The translations under genes were made by a program, and so were the position numbers. Of a DNA stretch of 64,000 nt, positions 49,386 to 63,706 are shown one piece after another. This DNA comes from Parus major. Taxonomy: Eukaryota; Chordata; Aves; Passeriformes; Paridae. The notes under the pieces are model-generated. The model worked only from the letters and a program-made list of their open reading frames with translations, was not told where the DNA came from and ran no database searches. The DNA lies in contig NC_031770.1 of NCBI RefSeq assembly GCF_001522545.3, positions 18,860,152-18,924,151 on the forward strand. Reading direction: 5' to 3'. Every line of letters begins with the position of its first letter. Within the stretch, counting starts at the first letter, position 1.

Positions 49386-52300
49386 CTGCAAGAAAGCAGT
49401 GGGATTTTATTACTTTTCTTGATGATAAAATATGTTGTTGCTCCTTCAAACATTTTAATACAAGACAGGCTCAGTCAGGGAAATATCTGAAGCACGGTTC
49501 AGTTTCCACTGGTCAATTTAGTACTATTAACAATTTAATAAAAATTAAGAAAATCTACCCCATGTGTTTTTTATAAGACTGCCATATTAATAGAGATTAA
49601 CAACTACTTTCAACTCTATTTCAGGTCATGCATTTAAACCTCCCCTCTTTCAACCTACTGGTGGAAAATCCTGAATACTTATGAACTGAGAAAAAAACAT
49701 AGCAGTTGGTACATGGTAAATGCCTTCAGGCTTACAGAGAGTTCACAGGGATCTGCTAAGACAACAAGTAACAGCAGCTCATCTGATCTATACGTTCTCT
49801 GAAACCCACTTCCCCCCAGAATATGGAGCATGAATTAGACAGCTTCAGATGTTATTCCATACCTAGTTATTAAAGGATATTTTTGGAACAAAATAGTCAT
49901 TCTGATTATAGTGATGTGGGCTGGAAGAGAAGAGGAAGGAAAAAACAAAGGGAAAAGGCAAGCAGACAGTAGATACCATAAACCAGATTACATGAATTTT
50001 GACCACTTGGAAGCAGTAAAAGCCATAAACATAACCACCCCTTACTATACATTGGGGAAAAGCAGAAAAAAAAACCCAGAAAAATGGTCTCAAGTCTTCA
50101 ACAGCAGTGTTAGATATCTCAGTTTAGGTTTCAAAACAAGATTTCTCCTTCCCAGTGGTAAACCCTAACTAAGGGTAAGCAGCAAGGCAGTTTTGCACAA
50201 ACCAGGTAACCCTAAGGGGTTCAGCCATCATCTTCCACACTGTCAAGAGCAGCAGCACCAGGAAAGATTTGCCTGCAGCACTCCTGCCTGACACCCAAAC
50301 TCCTTGCAGAGGAGGGGAAGGGAGTGGAAGGAGACAAGCTCACACACCTCAGAGAGGAGATGAAATTATTTTAAGGCCTGATGAAAATCTCAAATGGAGG
50401 GAACGGTTTCTTCTTCTCTTAAAGTGGGAAAACTGAAGTGGATAAATTAAATGAAAAGGAAAAAGGAAAATTGCGTTTGGGGGCCGGGGAGGCATTTTCA
50501 GCTGAGGAAGCACAGGTGTTCTCACAGTTACACATTTAATAACTCACTTGTTGTAGCTCTTTAAGTTCAAACTGACTACTTAATAAATGTAGCTATGAGA
50601 AAATCTTTGATGATAAAGAAATAATCACAGCCTCAACTGTGGATTCATTATAAGTGAGAGATGACAAGTTCTCAAAACACTTCAAAAAAAATCCTCTGAA
50701 AGAGTACTTCCCAAAGCAGACCCTCAGTATGATCAAACAGGTACAACTATGAACAGGAAGCCCCAGACTTCCTTATGATTCCATTTAATTAAAAAAACAA
50801 TAAAAAAAAAAAGGTTCTCAGATTTTCACATCTGCAGTGCTTGAAAATAACCCCCCAGGCATCATAATCACTATTCTTGGCTACCATGCTTATTGACAGG
50901 AAACTGGTGCAATCTCACAGTGAGAACTCAAAGGCAAACGGATGCAAATTACTCCTACACCAAAGCTGCTCCTCTCTCCCATCAGCAGCACATCAGTGCT
51001 AGACTCTCTCAAAACACCAGAGGAAGGGCTTCTGAGAAAAGCTTAACTGTTTGCAACTATGATCTTGATACATTTTGCAAATTCTTACAAAAGCTACTTG
51101 GTTCAGAGATTACATCCTCCTTTAAGAGAGAAATAGTATCTCCAGTTTATTTTTCCTGCTGTAGGAAACTCCGAGACTACTACTTGCTCTTCAGCCAAAC
51201 CTAATCCTACTAGGAATATAATTTGGCATAATAATATGTATATATAAGATTGATGCTTCCAGGATGAGTTGTAAGTTGTCCTTCCCTGTCATTTGTTTGA
51301 GGCATCAACCTAGCATTTTGCTCACTGTGGACAAGCCAAACTAGCAGCCATTCACTTGCCCTGGCACAGACAAACCCTGTCCATCTTGACTTTATTTTAG
51401 ATTGAAAAGCCCTATTTAACTGTCAGTTTGGTTTATATTTAGCTTCTTATTCCTAGAACTTTCTTGTGCTATATTTGCAGGCCTTCCTTCCAGTTTGTTT
51501 TAGATACTGTATATTACGAATCTCTAAATATGTATCTGAGTGGATATTCCTGAGCCATTCCTGCATTTGCATTTTTTCTCTCTTTCATATATAAGGAAAA
51601 CAGAGAATAAATAGTCTTTCAGTGTGCCTGGTTTTGTGTTTGCATATGTGCATTTGTATACACTGCAAACAAGAATTCACCTTCCACTGGAAGGCAGGCA
51701 TGGGACACCCTCTATGAGTAAGCACAAATTCTTGTCTTACAGAAGTTTCATCTCTCTTGTAAGATAGTTTTATATCTTTATATGCAAAACCTCACATAAG
51801 AAATTTGGTTTCTTTATCATTCATGACAGTATCCACAGGAAGTCAACTGAGAAAAAGGCATTATTCATAGACAAATGAAAAAAAGAAGGAATGGCTGACT
51901 GCACAATTGGGGTTTATGTGAAAATTCATCAACATGAAGACTGACAAATGAGACCTGCAACTCTCTTTAAAGGAACAGTAAGAACCCTGTGGAGTCTACA
52001 AGGTTTTGGATTAGCCTTTAAGTGATCTCAGATGCTGCAATTTATCTCTCTTTGTGACTCCACCTTAACCTGACAGTTTTATCAATTCAGATTCAGCTGG
52101 ATACCTCTGCACTCCCCTCTGGTTTTGGCCCCATGACTCCAGCAGACACCAGGATGACTCTAACCAAGGCAGTCTACCCTGCTGCAGACTGGACTTCTGA
52201 AGTATTCTTTGAACTATTATCATTAATGAGTGGAATTAAATCAATATGTTTCCTGCAGCTAGGAAAACACAGATTTCTTTTGTTTTGGTGGGAGAGAGAA

Positions 52301-53269
52301 TAGTAAATGCAATGAAAGGTTCAATTTTTATATTTTTTAATTACTCATTAATCAACCCCTGAAAAAACCTGAAGACTTCCAGCTGTAATAATCACAATCA
52401 TCAAAGATGAGATGAGTTACACAACACTGTTGGAGAAGGTGAAAGCAGCATCCATCCTCCTCCTCCCTTCAGGCTGCTAAACACCGAGCACCACAAGTTT
52501 ACTCTTTTTATTTTGGGGGTTTTTTTCTGTCTTGAACAAGCTGAAACTTCATCAGCTGCTTTACACAGGACAGTCCAAACTGCCAGGTTAAAATGTACTC
52601 TGGTATGTGAGTGATTAAGTGCATAAGGACACTGTGGTTTCTGTGCCTCTTACTGTCTTTTTTCAGTGTCCAGCATCCTCCAGGCTTCTGTGCCAGCAAC
52701 CTGGACAGAAAGCAGCCCTGCTCTGACACAGCAGAAAAGCACCAAGGGGAGGGGTGCAGGAGACCCATCCCAACACAGTCCTCAGTATTGCTCCAGGTTG
52801 GAACACTGCAAACGGGAGAGACTCAACACATGCTCTGACCAACCATCCAAAACAGCACACAGGCCCCCAGGAGCACCTGGGAGCAGAGCAAGGTGTAGTC
52901 AAGCACCCTGAAACTGAAAGCTGGGGATAGGAAGTTTGTTTCATGCTGAAGATATTCCCCAAATCAGGAATAACCTGCACAAAAGGATGACACTTCTGCC
53001 TTGCGCAGTCGTGTTTGATGAACTAAGCCCTGCATTTCCACAGCTTTCCTCACAAGTACTGCATGTACTGACATTTCAGGAGAAACAAAACACTCTGTTT
53101 GACACAGCTCTTCTGAGACTTGAGCTTTCATTCTGGCAAGGAAAAAGACCTAAATTCAATTGTATCCAAATGAGGCTTTTTTTTTCCCCCTCTGAATTTT
53201 CATTTCTGCTATTGAAACAAAAAGAAATCAATTACATGCACAGCCCAAGTTAGGAAATGTAAACAACTT

Positions 53270-53680
53270 TTCTTTTCTCATTGGAAGAGGCCAGACAGAC
53301 CGCCTTCACACATACACCCACACTGGAAAGGCTGAGAGCTTCAATCTAATCCTTCCATCAAGGGCTCGTAATAAATGATCCAAAGATTTATTTTTATTCT
53401 CTTTTGTGTTTATTAAACTTTGGAGGGTTTCTTTTCCTTTTTCTTTTCTTTCTGGTGCTCTGCCCATTCTTTATTATGGCAGCTACAAAACACGGAGTGC
53501 CCTTTTCTTCTCGCTCTCTTTTTTTCCCCTCCTCATCTTTCTAACTGCAGTACATGAATGACCGTGTAGTAGGCTTTGAAGCAGCACATGCAAATATTTA
53601 TAAGAGTAGCTTGATTGTTATTAAATGCAGTTGTTATGCTTTCCACGCTCTGGCAAGCTTCCCTAACCTCTCTAACTATT
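53270..53680. promoter_or_regulatory. Candidate intronic enhancer with an octamer site
   Basis: Repeat-free block in TGFB2 intron 1 containing the POU octamer ATGCAAAT at 53588-53595, just before ATTTATAA, and several TAAT or TTAT homeobox-like sites. Composition and texture resemble vertebrate CNEs. Not proven. Confidence 0.3.
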
Positions 53681-56600
53681 AGGACCATTTAGGCTGTTTA
53701 GATTTCAGCTCACTGATAGCAAATTCTATGGGTTTTTTTTTTCCTAACAAGCAGCGTAACGTGACATCGTTCCTCCCTCTGTGTGAATTTCTCTCCCTGC
53801 TCAGCGCTGGGGTCCCTGCCAGGAGCTGGGTCAGGCTGCCTCCAAAGACATGCAGACACGGTAAGTGAAGCAGCATGCGCTGGAAGGATGAACATCTTGT
53901 CAGCTGTGACGACACATCTTTCCAGCAGGATCCCATCCTTCCTGTCAGGCACACTTGGGTCACAAATCCTCTCCTCTTTTCCAGGGAAAGTCTCTCCAAG
54001 AAATTAGAAGCTTGTTTAATACATCTGGGCTCCCAAAGCCCAAAATAATCACTCTGCTCACCCCTCCTGACCCTGATGTGACTGCAAAATCCTGCTGGAA
54101 ACTGCCTCTCTGCAATCAAAGAAGACCAAATAATGGAAGCCACAGGTCATATCCAGGAATTGGGACAGGCCCTCAAGGGTAAATCAGTCATGCATCACCT
54201 TCCCGTTAGCTCTGAAACTCTGTCCCACTGTGACATTAAGCTATGAGCACATCCATTAGCTGATCTTGGACAGAACACTTGTGCCATTCTTCCTCAGGCA
54301 CTGCTTCTGGGCTCTTGCAGCAAGGCTTCAAAGGCAGACAGTACAGAAGTATTGTAAGAGACTTACTACAATACTCCAGTTTTTATCTACAAAGTTGCCT
54401 CTGAGGTATTACTTTTATCTGTCATCAGCCATTTGCTACTGAGGAGGGACTGTGCACTGAAAGTCTGAGAAAAACCCACTGGGAAGACAGCAGGTTGAGA
54501 AAGAGTAACTACCTAATTACCAGATTTTGTGACATATTTTTCACTGTCAAGCCACTTGCTATTTCTCTTCTGAAACACATTTAAGATCTATGACAATATA
54601 TGAAAAGTAAACAACCCCAGGACAATCCAGATTGAAAAACTGGCACAATGAAGTAAAGAGGGAGTTTTCGGAGGACAGCTTATGAAATTATGTGTTCCTT
54701 ACTTAAAATCTGACAAGAGCCTTCTGGTTCTGCTGCTACTTCTCATTGCTTCACCAAGCCTGAATCAAAAGATGACTGGCCAAAGCAATGACTTCAACCA
54801 CAAACAGATCTGGTAGTCAGGTTTCCAGTTATCCAAATAATTCATTCCCTCAAGGTACTCCTGTTGCTCGGGAGTCTGATGAACTCTGATAACACCTTTG
54901 CATAATTTTCTTTTGTACTTTCAAATTCTGTAATGGTGAAAAACACCCTGCAGTCGTCTTTGGGTCAAAATGCAACTGGCACAGTAAGGATTCTGAGACA
55001 TTGTAATTATCTCCTGGAGAGTCACAGGATTAAGTTTAAGTTTAGGTTTAAAGTTCACACAAAGACAAGTAGCAAAATAAACTCAAGTGACTGTTAGTGG
55101 TGTAGCAAAGCTGCTGCAAAGGATTCTTGTACAAAAAGGGTTTAAGTCCTGGCTTTGTGGGTCACCATAAAGATGCAAAGAGAAGGGCATCCTATTACAT
55201 GCTCCCTTAATTTCTGTCACTTCATCCCTATTAGCACATTGGAACTGGATGTGAGTCTTACAGTGGGCAACAAATCTTGCCTTAAAAAAAGCTGCAATTA
55301 CCATTTTAAGGCTGTAACAATTCAACACATTTTAATCCTTTATTTTTTGGGGGGTTTTTTAGTTTCATTTTGTTTTTTCTAGTTGCTCTCCTTGGCCTGC
55401 GTCAAATCATCTTGCAAGTTTAACCTCAGCTGTATTAACTGCATTTAAATGCTGTAGCTGAAACTGACTGCTTTGGATGTTAATTTGGTATACAGACCAC
55501 TGTAAGAAGAGCTGTAATTTCACTTTATCACTGAATTGTCTGATTTAAGTGAATTTTATCAGCCAGAAAGCCCTCATTTAGATCCTTTTTTCCACTGGAC
55601 CTCCTCTGTCTGCCACCCTTTCATAATTATTTTCAAGCTACTAGTCTTTGTACACTCAGTCCAAAACAGCATTTAGCATGAAAAAAATCCATACTACTCA
55701 CACCAGCCAGAAAGAAGGAAGAGGAAGTATCTATCCTGAACAGAGAGTGGTGGCTTCTTCTCATCTCCCTCTCTCATGGGTTCCATAAGAAAATAAAAAC
55801 CCAGACCAACATCACATGTGTTTGCTCACCTCCTGTGAGGTGCAACACCAGGAGTCTGGGCTACAGCATATGCCCCAAATGGACCCTTTCTGAAAGAGGT
55901 TCCCAGATCTTCCATCACCCAAAAGGCAAAGGAGAGTCAAATTAATTACCAAAGAGAAAAGCTGCAGGAGCATTCTGCTTTATCAGAGATGACCAAAAGC
56001 ATCAGAAAAAGTCTCCAGGGTCCTGTGAAGGACAGGGAGGCACTGCTGCCTCACACACTTCTGCTGCAAGGGGACAGAGATTTCAGGTGGGTGCAACCTG
56101 CCACAGAAAAAAACCTGTCCTCCATCACCGCTCATTGCAGGGAAGATTAGAAAATCCAACTGTGTTTCAGCAATGGCAGAAAAACACTGGAGGAAACATA
56201 CATAGTCCTTCCAGACAAGCTACATAATTTACTTTGGAGGAAATCAGCTGTTTGTGTGGGGTGTCTGGAGCACAAAGGTAACATCTGTGGAATACACAGG
56301 AAGACACCTGGAACAAAGGACTACAGACTGCATGTATGAGTTAACATCTTCAGATGTATGGTAAGGTAAAACAGCACAGAGACTGCAAAAGCTGGTAACT
56401 ATTTTACCCCCACAGAGCAGTCCTGAGACAACTAGAAGACAGAATCCTGGTCCTTTACAGGGTCTCCTGTTCTGAGAATGTGTTCTGTTGGGTGAATTCC
56501 TTTAGGAAAGGGCACTTTTCTTCTGCAAAAGCAAAGGCTGCCCACAAGACCACTTCTGCTATAAAACAAAACTCTCTGAGCATTAACTTTTAGAAGAATC

Positions 56601-58203
56601 TGAAATAAACACTGAGCCTCTCAAATCAACCACTGATACAAATTTCTGAAGATGGAGGAGAGTCAAAAACTTGTTGAAATCACTGAAACCTCTGGCTAAG
56701 ATGAACGGGGAAACTGTCTGATCCCTTTCAGGAACACAAAACAAGAACTCCAACCCAGGTATACTTGGTGTGACCACTCCCAAATACTCCTATTTCTCAA
56801 AAAGGAGCATGGAATCCCTCCTAGGGGACAGACCCTCTGGAGACAAAGTAGCACACATAGTACTGCTCCTAGCCTGATGTTTCTTTTCCCTCTTTGCAAA
56901 AACTGGAGTAGATGGAAATGGGAAAACCAGAACCTCCTATGACAGCACCTGCACCATGTTCAACAGTCACTTTCTGCCCTGCCTTTATGAATGTGAATTT
57001 CCTGAAGAGAAATTCCACCATGTGATCTCACCAGACCCTCCTCTCTCTGCCTGCCCTCAAACCTTTCTGGGCTGTTGGCTTGTTTTCCCTTGTCCATGCT
57101 GAAATACAGGGGCTGAGTAATGTGAGCAACACTGACATGAGAGCTGTTCTCTGGTCTACATTTTGAGCCATTTGAGCAATGCTTAATTAGGGTAACTTAA
57201 TCACTTGGGATTTGGAGAGCAGCAAATGCTCAATCTTCCATTCCAGACTGTCTATTCCATATATAAATCTCCAGGAGTTTTAGGAAGTCTGAAAGGTCTG
57301 ACCTCAATTCTCCTCTTCTCCAAGTCCTCTTTACACATCACCTGTCATACAAAGCAGCTAGAGAGGGAATGTAAACACAAAACCCTACTGCTATCTTTGT
57401 TTCTCAACAAAGAAGTCTTAATCTGGCTTCAGGTTAAAACATAAGGGGTAAAGGTACAGCACAACCGCTCGCTCTCTCACACATAAACCCCCTCTAATCT
57501 CACTGCTGTGTATGCAACACTGCAATTTTAATAGTTTTTAATATTTTAAATAATTTTAAATTTTAATAAAAACACATCTTCAGATGTGTCCCTCACTCCT
57601 GCACTGGATGGCAGCACAAGAATCCCATGACCATGCATTCCCAAGAGAAGCTGATCCTTTTCTGCAGGGAAGGTGCACGACAAGCCAACAGGAAAGCTGC
57701 TGTGTCTGTCAACAGGCATTAGAATGTGTTATAAAGATGCCACAGCCTCTCCAAAACCTGAGTAAAGTTTTGGTCCCACTGACCAAACATTCCCAACACT
57801 TTCAAAAGGGCCAGGAATTCACCCGCACAACTGCACACAGAGAGAAGATTTTCATCACAAGGAAACTGTCTCCAGCCTCTCTGTGAATTTATCTGCTAAC
57901 AAAAGGCCCTTCAGCTTTCAGCAGTTATTTTGTGAACATTCAGAGAAGAAGAACTCCTTTCAAATCCCCATCAGGATCCTTTGAATGAAATCCCAGGTTA
58001 TCATGTATCACCACTGAAATCAAATATGTAAATAGATGTGTGTTGTGTTTGGAAATGTCTCAGGTATGTACTTCGCTATTCTACTTACATTGGAATGTAA
58101 GAAAAATAGTCCTAGTGTCTTTCATCTCTCTCCATGAAAGGCTGCTCCTCTTTCAGCTAGGAATCATAAGGAAGAATAGCAAGTACAATTGCCTATCTCA
58201 TCT

Positions 58204-58250
58204 TAAAAAAAAAAAAAAATAAAAAAAAAAAGAAAGAGGAAAAAAAAAAG
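58204..58250. repeat. A-rich low-complexity tract
   Basis: Runs of 10-15 A broken by single T or G residues, ending in a purine tract AAGAAAGAGGAAAAAAAAAGG. It is in TGFB2 intron 1. It could be the remnant tail of a retroposed sequence, but no recognisable body lies to its left. Confidence 0.9.
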
Positions 58251-58737
58251 GTGGGGCAAGAAGAAAAAGCTCACTAGGGAACGCAAACCTTTTTCACAGG
58301 CAGAGTAAGACTTGACTTGCTGGCACAGCTCAGCTGAGGTTTTATGGCTGCAGTGACCTCAGCAAGTGAAAACAGAGCAAACCAACTTTCTGCTGTTCAC
58401 AAGACTGACCAACAGTCCTCCCTGTAACAAAGACCTTTTTTCTCCTCCATTTCCCAATCTCCTTCTGCTTGCATGCTACTGAAGTGATACCTTATGTAAA
58501 AAGACACCTCTCCTCTGGCAGGCTGAAGAGATAGACATGATCACAAGCCCAGTTGCACTGGTGTGTATCCCACTGCTTTACACAGACCTTGGGATGCTGA
58601 CTGCAGTGCCTGAAACCCCCTAAGCAGCCATCAATGCTCCAATCTCCCCCCCCCATACCCAAATCACCTTAAATAATTTTTATCTAAGAAAAACATTTTA
58701 CCTTCTCAATGGCAGATTACGTGTAAAATTAGATTTA

Positions 58738-58751
58738 TGTGTGTGTGTGTT
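58738..58751. repeat. Short (TG)n microsatellite
   Basis: Seven TG units following AGATTTA in TGFB2 intron 1, followed shortly by a TATATATATTTATT stretch. Confidence 0.85.
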
Positions 58752-61700
58752 TGAGAAAGTCTATATATATTTATTATTCTTTTTAAATCCTTCCTCTTCC
58801 TGGCAGCCATCCGATGAACTGCACTCGCACTCACATCCCCAGCTAGCAGGATTCAAACTGGCTTCACCATGTTACCAGAGTGCCATTTTACTAATGAAGT
58901 ACATTTAAAAAAATATCCTTTGTTCAGACATATTTTTATTGAATCCCACAGATTCGCACAAAAAATTACTTCTGTTATAAATCTATCTTCCCTGTCAGTC
59001 TGCAAGAGGAGCTTGGCATGCCTGCACGCGGCTCTGCACACTCTGCATCTCTCCCTCTCTCAGCTCCAGGGTTTCCACAGGCATGAGGCCAAGGCAGCAG
59101 CATCCTGCTGCCCTGGGGGGACCTGCCATCCATGGCAAAGTAAGAAAGCTGCACTCCCTCAGCAGCACCCAAGGCAGAGAAGTCAACCAGCCCTGAGGGT
59201 CAGGATGCTCACAAGAGCCACGGAACATTGGTCCTACAGGGCCAGCCTGCCCAGGTGCCCCCAGACCTGGGGACTGGGGTGGTCTTTTGGGGACCCCTGA
59301 AAGCAGCTCCAGTGAGGAGGATCAGTGTTTAAGCCTGATCCTTGGACAGAAGCACAAGCATATCCTCTCAGGGCTAGAAACCAGGGTTTACAAGACTGAA
59401 TTCTCTAAGGAGATGGACTCAGTACTGCCTTTAAGGCGAGCTGTGGTTACCCATCATCTGTCTCTGTAAAATCAGGCTGCTGCATTCTGACAGCAAACAT
59501 GCTCCTCACAGGCTCTGACCTGTGCCTTTAGTGCTGGATGACTTGAGCTGCCTTCCATCTCCATTTTAATCTTCTGCATAGAAGGGCTTCTAATCACAAG
59601 CTTTGTTACGAAATCCACGAGGATGGCTGGAAATCTCTTGGGTATGTCCTAAGGATTATATTATGCCAGGGCAATGCAACTATACAGAAATCTGCTTTAC
59701 AAAAAATGTAGCACTGCAGAACCAAGCTGTACTGGAGAGAAAAAAAAAGAACTGGAAACCATTCTGAATTATTTAAAGAACTAAGAAAACTTTCCCCAAA
59801 TCCAATTTTCTCCAACAGTGTCACAACAACCACAAAGCCGTCATACATGACAAACTCAGTGGTGTTGAAATCAAGGAAATGGCAGCAAAAATATATTCTC
59901 AGGCTATTTCACAATTCAGTTTAAGCTGCTGTGTTTATGTGCTTCTCTACCTTAGCACGGAATAATTCAAATATCCTTTCTCTGGTCCTCAAGTCCAACG
60001 TTTTATTTCTTCTCTTTTACATCTGCAGGGCGATTCAATCAGCTGGAATTCAATGTATGTGATACAAGTGGTAAAACCACTCTGAATATTTAGCACAGTA
60101 ACAGGGCAAGAAGCCTACCACTCTCCTTCAGAGAAAAAGCACAGCACTGGCTTCCCTTTGAATGAAGTCCTCTCAGAGTCATTCTGTGGGCTTTTTATGC
60201 TGCCACATGCTTAAAGGATTGATTTCCTCCCTCAGAGCCCATAGCAGCGAGGGTGCACAGGTTGAACCTAGTCCTTATGATGCTCCTGAGACTGAGGAGA
60301 GCCTACAGGACCAAATCCTCCATGCAGCTCACACTTGGAATGTGTTTTTTGTTACTGTTTTCCCAACCTACCCAACCTGTGTTTAGGAGAGGCCTCCTCT
60401 GAGCAGGAGCAGGAGGAGGTAACAGCTTTCCTGCCTATGCCGTTAGTGGCCTTGAAGTTCACACTCCTGGTGAGAAAGATGAAAATGAGCATCAACCTCC
60501 TGCAGAGATTGCTCATTCCACTCTTCCCAAACTGGCCTGTGGACAGTCACCTCCTACTAACACTCTCCAGGCCCCTCTCAGCCTGGATTACATTCCAGGC
60601 TAGATAGAGTCATCCAGTCTCCCCACCTCTGTTTTTTTTTGTTTCTTTGTTTTTTTACCATGGGAAGAGAGTACAATTTCAACTGACAGAAGTTGGTCAA
60701 GGCAGGTCCCTTGCACAGAGATTAATTTAAACAGTGCATCCCACAGAACCCATCAGGACAGCAATCTTTGCTCAGTCATGGATGACTACTGAGAAAGAGT
60801 ATACCATAAACCAAGTTTTTCCTAAGATACTTTTCCTTTTAAGATGGATCTGGAAAGAGTAGTGTCCCACTGCCAAAGGTCTGGAGCACCAAGTCCTGCC
60901 CATTACCTATGGCTGCAGATTCCTGTAGGTAAGGCAATGTACCTTTGAAACTGTGAACTCTCTTTCTCCTCCTTCTATCTGAGTACTTATGCAGCCCCAC
61001 CAACCACGGTTTTTAGGTGCACATCTGTCATTCATCACAGTTGGTGGTAGCTCTTTTACTTTTGCTGCCTCATCTCACTTGGAGCTCTCCCACCATTTCA
61101 TTCCTTTAAACCACTCAGGCATTTTCCCTCTTCAATTAGTCCCTTAAAACTTTCCTTCCTCTGTAAGCTTATGATTATTCTTTCATTAGTGCATTTTGTG
61201 GAACTCTCTAAGGAGAACAAAATTAAATAAACCTCCTTCTCCCCAAAATTACACTGTCATGTTCTGAGCAACTTGTAAGAAACCAAGCCAAGGCACAGAC
61301 TGATAATGAAGGTAACACCATCAGGTTTCACCCTCTTCCAGAAGAGGAAGAGAGTAAAATTGAATATATAGCCATAAACCATAGGAAATTAAATAGGTCT
61401 CTGCAAATTAAAGTTGCCTGTGAAAATGGTTTCCAGGTTTATGGTTTTAATTACTACATAAATGAATGGAAAACAGGATTAAGGAATTTGCACAATTGTT
61501 ACACATCATATTTGGAATCACAGCCTTTTTTTTTTTTTCAGCTACAATACCATGAAGGCATAATCCAATAAGTCCAAACTGAACTAGATACAATTTCTCC
61601 TTGATACTTAGTTTGGTAGACAAAAATCTGAAATAATTCTCCAGCAGCACTCCTTTGGGAATGAAACATGCAATATCAAGGTGATTTTGCAAAGCTGCCT

Positions 61701-63173
61701 CACTTATACTCAGGCTTTGGATTTTATTATTTGCACCCATTAAAAACATCTATGACTTCCAGTTTTTCAGCTTTCCTCATTTACTAATTCTGTTTCTAAA
61801 CTAGATTTCAAGCACCAATTGAACTATGGACCACGATCCCCCTCTACAGAAATCCTCTGAGTTAATAAAGTCATCTGGAAATCAATTGAAGTGTGCAGAG
61901 GAGCAGAAGTGTTGGAACCACTCTTGTGCCCTTCCAAGAATCCACTCATGTTTGCTAACACAAAAGCTTTGGGCTTTTCATTCACAGCTAGAGTGAGCCT
62001 TTCGTTTTTCCTTCCTTCTTTTTCTTGTTTTCCTCTTACTGCGGCGCACGCTGATCATAGCGTGAACAAACTGCCCATGAGTGACTGTTCTTCACACGTC
62101 TTCATGTAAGTCAATTACCCAGGGAGAATTTGGCTGCTGTACCAGTTCAGTCAAGCTTTTCTGCCGCAAGCTTAAAAATCCCCCCAACTCCCTTCTCCTT
62201 CACGGGCTTGCTCTTCATCTCCAGCTGAAATGAAATGCTGTAAATATTACACTTGCAAGGTAACAGGTCTGGAATGTGTAGCATCTAGAGCTCAGCAGAG
62301 TCCCTTCTTGGTGTCTCAGATGTACCTTGTTGCCTACTGCCAAACAGTATTTGACTGGCTTTATTAATTCCAAATAAAGATACTGAATCCCATGACTGTA
62401 CAAACCTCTTAAAAGTCTAAACTATAGTCAAGAGAAATGTTCCCCAAGAAATGCCTTCTACGAAATGTCACTAAGAGAAGATGAGAGTGCTACATGCCTT
62501 TTTAGAGTCCCTGAAAAGAGCAGCATCTCAAAAAGACCTTTCCATCTGGAATATACACTTACATTTTTGCTATTGTCCTTCACAAATTAAAGACAAGAGA
62601 AAGAAGAAAATAGCCAGTTTGTCATACTTTGTCATACAGGATCCTTGCCTGTCACATTATGAACTGCACAACAGCAAGGACCAACATGGGCAAATTTCTG
62701 TCATTCCAAAACTGAGTTTACAGAATAATACTGACAGCCAGGTGATACTGAAGAGTAAGAACAGTCATAAAACAGCAACTAAGTTCAAACCCTCTTTACA
62801 ATCAAGCCTTATTGATTGGCATCATGCAGCATAGCTTGGCAAGGATAAACTCCAAGCATTTCTCACCTTCTAACCTAGGGCTATGTCCACACAGGCTCAG
62901 TCTTGACTAATGCTACCTTCCAAGCGCTCTGTTCAGAACTGCAGGACCCCCTAGGGCTGGAAGAGCTCTTCTGAATTTAACATTTGCTTCTACTAATTAC
63001 CTGTATGGATTAGATACTTTGTGTCAGCACAAGTCAGAAAGAGACAGCATTGCCAGCTTCTCTCCCATGGGAATGCAAGGGCTGGCCAACACAACAGGCA
63101 CAAGCTCTGAATGGTATAATTTGACTAATTTACATACAGGCTACAGGTCTGCTTGACACTGAGGAAGAAAGTT

Positions 63174-63200
63174 ATTGCTAATATTGCTAATATTGCTAAC
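63174..63200. repeat. 9-bp tandem repeat, three copies
   Basis: ATTGCTAAT, ATTGCTAAT and ATTGCTAAC in direct tandem, with only the last base of the third copy differing. It is a small minisatellite seed inside intron 1. Confidence 0.92.
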
Positions 63201-63597
63201 CTAATCCTCAGAAGCCTTGTACCAAAAAGCCTTTCAGAATCTGAAGCTGAAACAAACAAAATGTCTTTGAATCTGAAAAGGCACCCATATTCATCACTGA
63301 TGTTCATGCAAGGACCTCTGACTAGTAGCAAGGTGTGGGAAGACCCTCAGGTGCTTCTCAGACCCTTTTGTTCCAACTTGAATTTTTTATTTTATCCAAT
63401 GCTGGAAATGTTCTAGAACTGATGACTAAAAATTTTTTATTCCAACAAGTCTACTTTTTACACAAACCCACCTCTTTCCAGTCTGATTTAAACTGTGGCC
63501 TCCAATCTCTATTGATCCAAGCACAGTAAGAGTGAATAAACAATGGCCTTTCTGAGCAAGTGAGAGCCCCCCCAGATCACTCCTGAACAGCAATACA

Positions 63598-63706
63598 ATA
63601 AAAAAAAAATCTAAAAAATTTATTGCCAGAAAAGCAAGAAAAAAAAAGAGGAAACAAAAAAGAAGGAAAAATAAAGAGGAAAAGAAAAGATGAAGAAAAG
63701 AGATTG
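63598..63706. repeat. A-rich purine-rich tract
   Basis: About 110 bases dominated by A and G on the plus strand (blocks such as AAAGAGGAAACAAAAAAG and GAGGAAAAGAAAAGATGAAG). A nearly continuous purine strand of this length can form H-DNA, though it is not a mirror repeat. TGFB2 intron 1. Confidence 0.85.

Noticed and set aside
53679..54143. 154-codon open frame on the minus strand in intron 1
   Set aside because: No similarity to TGF-beta2 exon 1 (no signal peptide, no prodomain motifs) or to any family I know.
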